Positions 14,118 to 19,671 of a stretch of 19,671 nucleotides of DNA are shown here, piece by piece. How positions within the stretch are numbered: the first letter of the stretch is position 1; each line of letters begins with the position of its first letter. The position numbers and the translations under genes are program-made. Under the pieces are notes generated by a model. It made no database searches. It was not told where the DNA came from and saw nothing but the letters and a program-made list of their open reading frames with translations. Origin of the DNA: UBA685 sp049890115 (GTDB lineage: Bacteria; Pseudomonadota; Alphaproteobacteria; Puniceispirillales; Puniceispirillaceae); NCBI GenBank assembly GCA_049890115.1, contig JBMHCC010000027.1, positions 1 through 19,671 on the forward strand, in the 5' to 3' direction.

Positions 14118-15448
14118 GAACGGCGACCCCTAATGCGTGATTTCTTAATCAACGCTTCATATTGATGTGCCAACATGTGGGATTGCACTTGATTCGCTGT
14201 ATCCAGAGTGACTGTCACAACAATCAATAATGATGTACCACCAAAATAAAATGGCACTGCATATTGTGAAATCAGGATTTCAGGCAGGATACAGACAGCT
14301 GACAGATAGGCTGCGCCTAGGACTGTTAGCCTTGTTAAAACATAATCTAAATAATCAGCAGTTGATTTGCCTGGGCGAATACCAGCAATATAACCGCCAT
14401 TTTTGCGCAAATTATCAGCTGTATCGACAGGATTAAATACAATCGCTGTATAGAAGAAAGCAAAGAACACAATAAAGCCGATATAGATAGCCAGATAAAG
14501 TGGCTGACCACGGCCTAGCAGTGCATTTAATGTCACCAGCCAATCAGCACCACCAGCCTGACCACCTGTCAGATTGATGATAGATACAGGCATCAACAAT
14601 AATGATGAGGCAAAAATCGGTGGGATAACACCTGGCACGTTAATCTTTAGTGGCAGATGCTGTGCTTCACCGCCAAAGACTTTGTTACCATGCTGACGCT
14701 TTGGATATTGGATGAGAATCTTGCGGAAAGAGCGTTCGATAAAGACGATAAAGGCAATCACACCAATCGCCATCGCAAATAAGATAACGATGAAGATAGC
14801 TGATAATGCACCTGTGCGGCCAAGCTCAAGCGTACCAGCTAGCGCCAAAGGCAGCTGTGCCACAATGCCAGCAAAGATAATCAGTGAAATACCATTACCT
14901 ACGCCGCGGCTTGTGATCTGCTCACCAAGCCACATTAGGAATAAGGTACCACCAACCAATGTCACAACAGTGGTAAAGCGGAATAGGAAGCCAGGATCTT
15001 GCACAACACCTTGCGCTGATTCTAGGCCAACCGCAATGCCATAACCCTGCACTGTAGCCAGGATAACAGTCAAATAGCGTGTATATTGGTTGATTTGCTT
15101 ACGACCAGCCTCACCATCTTTTTTCAGCTGCTCTAATGTTGGCACAATCGCCGTCATGAGCTGCATGATGATAGAAGCCGTAATGTAAGGCATGATGTTC
15201 AAGGCAAAGATAGTCATACGGCTGAGTGCGCCGCCTGAGAACATATCAAACATGCCAAGAATACCGGTTGATTGCTGGCTAAACACATCAGCAAGAGCAA
15301 TCGGATCAATACCAGGAATTGGAATAAAGGTACCAAGGCGGTAAACAATCAATGCGCCAAGCGTAAAGAGCAAACGATTACGAAGCTCATGATTCTTGGT
15401 TAATGCGCCAAGACCGCCACCTGCACTAACTTGATTATTAACCGCCAT
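14114..15448 (-). CDS. secY: Preprotein translocase subunit SecY
   Basis: SecY is the protein-conducting channel of the Sec system in the inner membrane. The 444 residues contain ten expected transmembrane helices and family landmarks: YRLGTFIPIPGI in TM1 and the following loop, an FDMFSGGALSRMTIFALNIMPY stretch containing the plug region, LMWLGEQITSRGVGNGIS, and the cytosolic loop PKRQHGNKVFGG, where ribosome and SecA bind. The C-terminus is basic (KKSRIRGRRS). It lies 29 bp after rplO and overlaps adk. Confidence 0.98.
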   Translation of the reverse strand: MAVNNQVSAGGGLGALTKNHELRNRLLFTLGALIVYRLGTFIPIPGIDPIALADVFSQQSTGILGMFDMFSGGALSRMTIFALNIMPYITASIIMQLMTAIVPTLEQLKKDGEAGRKQINQYTRYLTVILATVQGYGIAVGLESAQGVVQDPGFLFRFTTVVTLVGGTLFLMWLGEQITSRGVGNGISLIIFAGIVAQLPLALAGTLELGRTGALSAIFIVILFAMAIGVIAFIVFIERSFRKILIQYPKRQHGNKVFGGEAQHLPLKINVPGVIPPIFASSLLLMPVSIINLTGGQAGGADWLVTLNALLGRGQPLYLAIYIGFIVFFAFFYTAIVFNPVDTADNLRKNGGYIAGIRPGKSTADYLDYVLTRLTVLGAAYLSAVCILPEILISQYAVPFYFGGTSLLIVVTVTLDTANQVQSHMLAHQYEALIKKSRIRGRRS

Positions 15449-15477
15449 TAGCCTTAATCCCCGTGATATGCTGTGTG

Positions 15478-15948
15478 CTATTCAGCTGCTGCTTTTGCAA
15501 CAGTGACAGACCCGCCAGCTTTTTCAACTAATGCCGCAGCTGCTTTTGAAGCACCAGCAACATGAAGTTCCACTTTGGCACTCAAAGCGCCCTTACCAAG
15601 CAAACGAACACCATCTTTTGCTTTGCTAATAACACCAGCTGCGACAAGAGCTGTTGCATCAACAGGCTTTTTCGCATCTAGCTTGCCAGCATCAATCGCT
15701 GTCTGGATACGGCCTACATTTACCTCAACATAATTCTTGCGGAAAATGTTGTTAAAACCGCGCTTTGGTAGACGACGGTGAATTGGCATCTGACCACCTT
15801 CAAAGCCGTTAATCGACACACCTGAGCGTGCTTTTTGACCTTTGTGACCACTGCCTGATGTTTTACCGCGCCCTGAGCCAATACCGCGACCAACACGCTT
15901 GGCATTTTTTGTTGCGCCGTCATTATCTCTGATTTCGTTCAGTTTCAT
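15478..15948 (-). CDS. rplO: 50S ribosomal protein L15
   Basis: L15 is a late-assembly large-subunit protein with a long basic, glycine-rich N-terminal extension. The 156 residues start MKLNEIRDNDGATK and continue with KRVGRGIGSGRGKTSGSGHKG, then the globular domain with GFEGGQMPIHRRLPKRGF. ATG at 15948 is chosen: AGGAG sits 7 bp upstream and MKLNEI is the family N-terminus. A frame from 15975 would overlap rpmD. It precedes secY, as in other spc operons. Confidence 0.97.
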   Translation of the reverse strand: MKLNEIRDNDGATKNAKRVGRGIGSGRGKTSGSGHKGQKARSGVSINGFEGGQMPIHRRLPKRGFNNIFRKNYVEVNVGRIQTAIDAGKLDAKKPVDATALVAAGVISKAKDGVRLLGKGALSAKVELHVAGASKAAAALVEKAGGSVTVAKAAAE

Positions 15949-15971
15949 TATTTTGCTCCTGATACCGAGGT

Positions 15972-16160
15972 TCAACCAGCTTCTTCGACACGAACAAGGT
16001 GCTTTACCTTGTTGATCATGCCGCGCACTGACGGTGTATCTTCTAATTCTCTGACACGGCCGATTTTATTCAGGCCGAGACCAATTAATGTTTGACGCTG
16101 TGAGCCTTCACGGCCAATCGCGCTTTTGGTCTGGATTACTTTAACAGTTTTCTTCGCCAT
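15972..16160 (-). CDS. rpmD: 50S ribosomal protein L30
   Basis: L30 is a small single-domain large-subunit protein of about 60 residues. This one has 62, with KVIQTKSAIGR, the conserved TLIGLGLNKIGR turn and a final MINKVKHLVRVEE, all typical. It lies 15 bp after rpsE and 23 bp before rplO. Confidence 0.97.
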   Translation of the reverse strand: MAKKTVKVIQTKSAIGREGSQRQTLIGLGLNKIGRVRELEDTPSVRGMINKVKHLVRVEEAG

Positions 16161-16175
16161 TTGTCTTAATTCCTA

Positions 16176-16730
16176 TTAAGAGGCTGCCGCAGCATCGCCG
16201 CGCTTACCCAGAATTTCATTCACACGCTTGCCACGCTTTGCCGCAACAGCGCGTGGTGCTTGAATATTATTCAATGCTGCGAATGTTGCTTTAATCATGT
16301 TATGCGGGTTTGATGTGCCGATTGACTTTGACACAACATCCTGAACACCAAGCGCTTCGAAAACAGCACGCATTGGACCACCAGCAATAATACCAGTACC
16401 AGCAGGCGCTGTACGTAAGATAACATGACCTGCGCCATAGAAACCTTTAATGTCATGATGCAATGTGCGGCCATCACGCAATGGAATACGAACCATGTTA
16501 CGCTTGGCATTTTCTGTTGCTTTGCGAATAGCTTCTGGCACTTCTTTGGCTTTACCTGTACCAAAACCAACACGGCCTTTACCATCACCAACAACCATCA
16601 AAGCAGCAAAACCAAAACGGCGACCACCTTTGACAACTTTTGCGACACGGTTAATGCCAACCAGCTTTTCTAACAGTTCAGGCTCTTCGCCTCTGTTATT
16701 CTGATCATTTCTTTCGTTATTACGAGCCAT
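16176..16730 (-). CDS. rpsE: 30S ribosomal protein S5
   Basis: S5 contributes to the decoding-site fidelity network and mRNA entry channel. The 184 residues show a hydrophilic N-terminus (NNERNDQNNRGEE), the S5 dsRBD-like segment (VAKVVKGGRRFGFAALMVVGDGK in the first half) and the C-terminal GTGIIAGGPMRAVFEALGV and GTSNPHNMIKATF. ATG at 16730 is used because AAGGGG lies 8 bp upstream; a GTG at 16739 falls too close to that site. Its C-terminus is alanine-rich. Confidence 0.97.
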   Translation of the reverse strand: MARNNERNDQNNRGEEPELLEKLVGINRVAKVVKGGRRFGFAALMVVGDGKGRVGFGTGKAKEVPEAIRKATENAKRNMVRIPLRDGRTLHHDIKGFYGAGHVILRTAPAGTGIIAGGPMRAVFEALGVQDVVSKSIGTSNPHNMIKATFAALNNIQAPRAVAAKRGKRVNEILGKRGDAAAAS

Positions 16731-16742
16731 GATTGACACCCC

Positions 16743-17105
16743 TTAAAATTCTAGACCGGCTTCTCTGGCAGCATCTGCCAGCGCCTTGACACGGCCATGG
16801 AAAATAAAGCCACCGCGGTCAAATACCACCTGCTTTACACCATTTTTAATTGCGGCTTCTGCAATGATGCGGCCGATTTCGCTAGCAGCTGCAATGTTGC
16901 TGCCTGCTTTGCCTGCCTTTTTGAAACCAGCATCTAATGTAGAGGCTGATGCCAATGTCACACCATTTGCATCATCGATAATCTGCGCATAGATGTTTGC
17001 AGATGAACGATGAACAGATAAACGCGGGCGTCCGTTCGCAACCTTTCTTAAGGCTGTGCGAGTACGCTGACGACGGCGTTCGAAATTAGATAGTCTTGCT
17101 TGCAT
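16743..17105 (-). CDS. rplR: 50S ribosomal protein L18
   Basis: L18 binds 5S rRNA with L5 and L25. The product is 120 residues starting MQARLSNFERRRQRTR, with RPRLSVHRSSANIYAQIIDD and the C-terminal VVFDRGGFIFHGRVKALADAAREAGL motif. ATG at 17105 follows AAGGGG by 9 bp; a longer frame from 17162 would overlap the end of rplF and has no family support. It lies 13 bp after rplF. Confidence 0.97.
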   Translation of the reverse strand: MQARLSNFERRRQRTRTALRKVANGRPRLSVHRSSANIYAQIIDDANGVTLASASTLDAGFKKAGKAGSNIAAASEIGRIIAEAAIKNGVKQVVFDRGGFIFHGRVKALADAAREAGLEF

Positions 17106-17118
17106 ATCGATACGCCCC

Positions 17119-17652
17119 TTATTTCTTCTTGCCTTCTTTGCGGACGATATATTCGTCAGCATATTTCACGCCCTTGCCCTTAAATGGCTCTGGTGGACGC
17201 TTGGCACGAATTTCAGCAGCAAACTGGCCAAGAACCTGTTTATCTGCACCCGTGATTTCGATTTTGGTATTTGAATCAACTGTACATGTTAAGCCAGCTG
17301 GCACTTCCATTTCAACCGGATGGCTGAAACCAAGATTAAGCTGGATTTTGTTACCAGCCATTGCAGCACGATAACCAACGCCGTTAATTTCAAGCTTACG
17401 TGAAAAGCCTTCTGAAACACCTTTGACCATATTGTTGATATTCGATCTGGTTGTACCCCAGATTGAACGGCCAAAATTGCCTGACTTCAGCTGCTTTACT
17501 TTAACTTCGCTTTCACCAACTTCAACAGCAACATCTGATGAGATAGCTGCGCTAAGCTCACCCTTGCCACCTTTGATTGTCAGATTCTTGCCATCCAGAT
17601 TGACGGTAACGCCAGATGGGATAGCGATTGGTGCATTTCCAACACGAGACAT
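17119..17652 (-). CDS. rplF: 50S ribosomal protein L6
   Basis: L6 sits near the factor-binding stalk base and helps EF-G and release factor action. The 177 residues start MSRVGNAPIAIPSGV, have the duplicated L6 fold (about 1-80 and 80-177), KKLEINGVGYRAA-type and GFSHPVE-type segments in mid-protein, and a C-terminal signature IRAKRPPEPFKGKGVKYADE. It lies 17 bp after rpsH. Confidence 0.98.
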   Translation of the reverse strand: MSRVGNAPIAIPSGVTVNLDGKNLTIKGGKGELSAAISSDVAVEVGESEVKVKQLKSGNFGRSIWGTTRSNINNMVKGVSEGFSRKLEINGVGYRAAMAGNKIQLNLGFSHPVEMEVPAGLTCTVDSNTKIEITGADKQVLGQFAAEIRAKRPPEPFKGKGVKYADEYIVRKEGKKK

Positions 17653-17669
17653 AGTCTGTTCCCCCTAGC

Positions 17670-18068
17670 TTAGAATACCTGACACAGCACTTCGCCACCG
17701 ACATTCGCATCACGTGCTTCAATGTCGGACAAAACGCCGCGTGGTGTTGACAAGATTGAAATACCAAGACCGTTATAAACACGCTTCAGGTCTTTGATGC
17801 CTGAATAGACGCGGCGGCCAGGTGTTGATACGCGCTGAATCTGTGAGATAACAGGCGAACCTTCATGATATTTCAGTTCAATTTTCAGCTCAGAAACACC
17901 AGGGCGCACATCAACAGATGAATAATCGCGGATGTAACCTTCACGCTTTAGAACTTCAAGGACATTTGCGCGCAACCGTGATGCTGGGCTAGAGACAACT
18001 GACTTACCAGCGCTCTGACCATTACGGATGCGAGTGAGCATATCACCGAGAGGATCACTCATAGACAT
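17670..18068 (-). CDS. rpsH: 30S ribosomal protein S8
   Basis: S8 binds 16S rRNA helix 21 and, in E. coli, represses the spc operon by binding its mRNA near rplE; whether that happens here is unknown. The 132 residues start MSMSDPLGDMLTRIRNGQ and end with the conserved STPRGVLSDIEARDANVGGEVLCQVF. GGGAGG at 8 bp spacing supports the first ATG. Confidence 0.97.
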   Translation of the reverse strand: MSMSDPLGDMLTRIRNGQSAGKSVVSSPASRLRANVLEVLKREGYIRDYSSVDVRPGVSELKIELKYHEGSPVISQIQRVSTPGRRVYSGIKDLKRVYNGLGISILSTPRGVLSDIEARDANVGGEVLCQVF

Positions 18069-18086
18069 AGTTCTGACCTCCCTTTC

Positions 18087-18392
18087 TTACCAGCTAGACT
18101 TGACCACACCAGGCACCTGACCCATTGAGGCCAGATCACGCAGTGCGATACGAGACATTTTTAATTTGCGATAGTAACCACGTGGACGGCCTGTGACCTC
18201 ACAACGGTTACGTAGTCTGATTTTTGAGCTGTTGCGTGGCTCTTTTGAAAGCTTCAAAGTAGCTTCAAAACGCTCTTCCAACGGCTTTGACTTATCACGG
18301 ATGATGGCGCGCAATGCCTGGCGACGAGCTCCTTTGGCTTCGACGGTACGTGCGCGACGCTTGTTCTTTTCAACAGCGCTGACTTTTGCCAT
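18087..18392 (-). CDS. rpsN: 30S ribosomal protein S14 (zinc-free, 101-residue type)
   Basis: S14 is a small-subunit head protein. The 101-residue long form lacks the CxxC pairs of the zinc-binding short form; the only cysteine is in RNRCEVTGRPRGYYRKLKMSR. The C-terminus LRDLASMGQVPGVVKSSW is canonical. ATG at 18392 is set by GAGGA 7 bp upstream and the MAKVSAVEKN N-terminus; a longer frame to 18476 runs into rplE. Confidence 0.97.
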   Translation of the reverse strand: MAKVSAVEKNKRRARTVEAKGARRQALRAIIRDKSKPLEERFEATLKLSKEPRNSSKIRLRNRCEVTGRPRGYYRKLKMSRIALRDLASMGQVPGVVKSSW

Positions 18393-18417
18393 GTTTAGTT
18401 CCTCTTCAATATGCCGC

Positions 18418-18963
18418 TTAGGCGCTTGCGAATGGGAATTGGAAGCCGCGCAGTAATTCGCGTCCTTCCTCATCATTCTTCGCTGATGTCACAACGATGA
18501 TATCCATGCCCCGCATTTCATCGACCTGATCATAGTCAATTTCCGGGAATACAATCTGTTCTTTCAGACCCATGGAATAATTACCGTTACCATCAAAGCT
18601 CTTGCCATTCAGGCCACGGAAGTCACGAACACGTGGCAGTGCGACATTAACCAGACGGTCAATAAATTCGTACATACGTTCACCACGAAGGGTCACCTTA
18701 CAGCCAATCGCCATGCCAGCACGCAATTTAAAAGACGCATTGGCCTTTTTTGCACGTGTCACAACAGGCTTTTGACCTGTAATTGCTGCCATTTCATTAA
18801 CGGCAAATTCAATCTTCTTGGAATCGCGAACCGCTGATCCCACACCCATATTCACTACGACTTTTTCAATGCGAGGAACTTCCATTTGGTTTTTATAACC
18901 AAAATGTTCCATCAGAGCCGGGCGAACAGCCGTCAGATATTGTTCTTCAAGACGCGTTTTCAT
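18418..18963 (-). CDS. rplE: 50S ribosomal protein L5
   Basis: L5 binds 5S rRNA and contacts S13 and P-site tRNA. The product is 181 residues starting MKTRLEEQYL, with the signature VPRIEKVVVNMGVG, the ARKANASFKLRAGMAIGCKVTLRG-type central stretch, and ALPRVRDFRGLNGKSFDGNGNYSMG-type C half. ATG at 18963 follows GGAAGG by 5 bp; the much longer open frame to 19131 overlaps rplX and is not supported. It lies 19 bp after rplX. Confidence 0.97.
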   Translation of the reverse strand: MKTRLEEQYLTAVRPALMEHFGYKNQMEVPRIEKVVVNMGVGSAVRDSKKIEFAVNEMAAITGQKPVVTRAKKANASFKLRAGMAIGCKVTLRGERMYEFIDRLVNVALPRVRDFRGLNGKSFDGNGNYSMGLKEQIVFPEIDYDQVDEMRGMDIIVVTSAKNDEEGRELLRGFQFPFASA

Positions 18964-18982
18964 CTCAGCCTTCCTGCTTTCG

Positions 18983-19297
18983 TTAACTAATGACCTTGCC
19001 AGATGCTTTTGCAACACGAACCTTCTTGCCATCTTTTTCGACAAGAGAAACGCGTGTAGCGGCACCTGAATCAGGGTCGATATGTGCGACATTTGAGATG
19101 GCAATCGGTGCTTCTTGAGCCTCAATACCACCAGCGTTTGTTTGTGTCGGGCGACGATGACGCTTTACGACATTGATGCCCTGTACACGAACTCGTGCAT
19201 CTGCACGCAGCACTTCAAGGACTTCGCCTTTTTTGCCACGATCACGACCGGTTGTCACAATAACCTGATCGCCTTTTTTTATCTTAAACTGGGCCAT
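18983..19297 (-). CDS. rplX: 50S ribosomal protein L24
   Basis: L24 is an assembly-initiator protein of the large subunit with a KOW fold. The 104 residues carry the KOW motif KIKKGDQVIVTTGRDRGKKGEV near the N-terminus, GINVVKRHRRPTQTNAGGIE, and KKVRVAKASGKVI at the end. The start ATG shares one base with the rplN stop (TAATG), indicating coupled translation. Confidence 0.97.
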   Translation of the reverse strand: MAQFKIKKGDQVIVTTGRDRGKKGEVLEVLRADARVRVQGINVVKRHRRPTQTNAGGIEAQEAPIAISNVAHIDPDSGAATRVSLVEKDGKKVRVAKASGKVIS

Positions 19298-19665
19298 TAT
19301 AACACCTCCGGTGCCAGCGAGATGATCTTCATGAAGTTGCGCGAACGCAATTCACGGGTCACTGGGCCAAAAATACGTGTGCCGATTGGTTCATTTTGCT
19401 TGTTCAGCAAAACAGCGGCATTTTTATCAAAACGGATAGCAGAACCATCTTTGCGGCGTACTTCTTTGGCTGTGCGTACGATAACCGCACGATACACATC
19501 ACCTTTTTTCACCTTACCGCGTGGGATTGCCTCTTTCACAGATACGACAATCACATCACCGACACCGGCTATCATACGACCTGAGCCACCTAGCACCTTG
19601 ATACACTGAACACGGCGAGCGCCTGAGTTATCAGCAACTTCAAGGTTTGACTGCATTTGAATCAT
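19297..19665 (-). CDS. rplN: 50S ribosomal protein L14
   Basis: L14 lies at the subunit interface and is the target of the silencing factor RsfS. The complete 122-residue protein begins MIQMQSNLEVADNSGARR, contains CIKVLGGSGR, GDVIVVSVKEAIPRGKVKKGDV and ends FMKIISLAPEVL. Only six bases of upstream sequence remain in the window, so its ribosome site cannot be seen; rpsQ is expected further upstream. It opens the visible part of the spc operon. Confidence 0.97.
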   Translation of the reverse strand: MIQMQSNLEVADNSGARRVQCIKVLGGSGRMIAGVGDVIVVSVKEAIPRGKVKKGDVYRAVIVRTAKEVRRKDGSAIRFDKNAAVLLNKQNEPIGTRIFGPVTRELRSRNFMKIISLAPEVL

Positions 19666-19671
19666 GACGTG

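Noticed and set aside
18964..19131. N-terminal extension of rplE overlapping rplX, with similar extensions for rpoA, rpsN, rplR and rplO
   Set aside because: Each extension runs into the upstream gene or its leader, lacks family similarity, and is bypassed by a well-spaced Shine-Dalgarno site before the internal ATG.

Overview
The window looks like chromosomal DNA from an alphaproteobacterium, probably a marine lineage of moderate GC such as SAR116/Puniceispirillales (inference; no 16S or phylogenetic marker search was possible). The main pointers are an ATP12-type F1-ATPase assembly chaperone (alphaproteobacteria and mitochondria), a biotin-dependent propionyl-CoA carboxylase, a short adenylate kinase without a long LID, and an alpha operon without rpsD. 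Only lipB lies on the + strand. The other 26 genes run on the - strand, so the biological order is right to left.

Right half (19665 down to 11049): the end of the S10/spc/alpha ribosomal protein island in canonical order: rplN, rplX, rplE, rpsN, rpsH, rplF, rplR, rpsE, rpmD, rplO, secY, adk, rpsM, rpsK, rpoA, rplQ. Spacing is tight and several start and stop codons overlap. Two gaps stand out. The adk-rpsM gap (123 bp) has a consensus -35 element and two hairpins. The rpsK-rpoA gap (113 bp) has a 12-bp hairpin capped by a GNRA-type tetraloop. A strong intrinsic terminator follows rplQ.

Middle (10990 to 9876): directly after that terminator sits a Fur/RirA-like iron operator and then a solitary periplasmic Fe(III)-binding protein with no permease or ATPase partner in view.

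Left half (9811 down to 850): a co-directional run of nine closely spaced or overlapping genes: rarA, a DUF429-like RNase H-fold protein of unknown role, crcB/fluC, an RluC/RluD pseudouridine synthase, a phosphoglycolate-phosphatase-like HAD hydrolase, ATP12, pccB, pccA, and a small protein with a HEPN-like RNxxxH motif. It converges on lipB (lipoyl/octanoyl transferase), with 4 bp between the two stop codons.

Most of the window is housekeeping: translation, protein secretion, nucleotide balance, replication-fork repair, rRNA modification, ATP synthase assembly and propionyl-CoA use. I see no mobile element, CRISPR array, tRNA, rRNA, prophage or obvious defence island, and no convincing new multi-gene system. 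The items worth a second look are the two leader structures in the alpha operon, the iron operator with its orphan binding protein, and the two uncharacterised proteins. Start codons were chosen by Shine-Dalgarno spacing and family N-termini, so several genes are shorter than their longest open frame.
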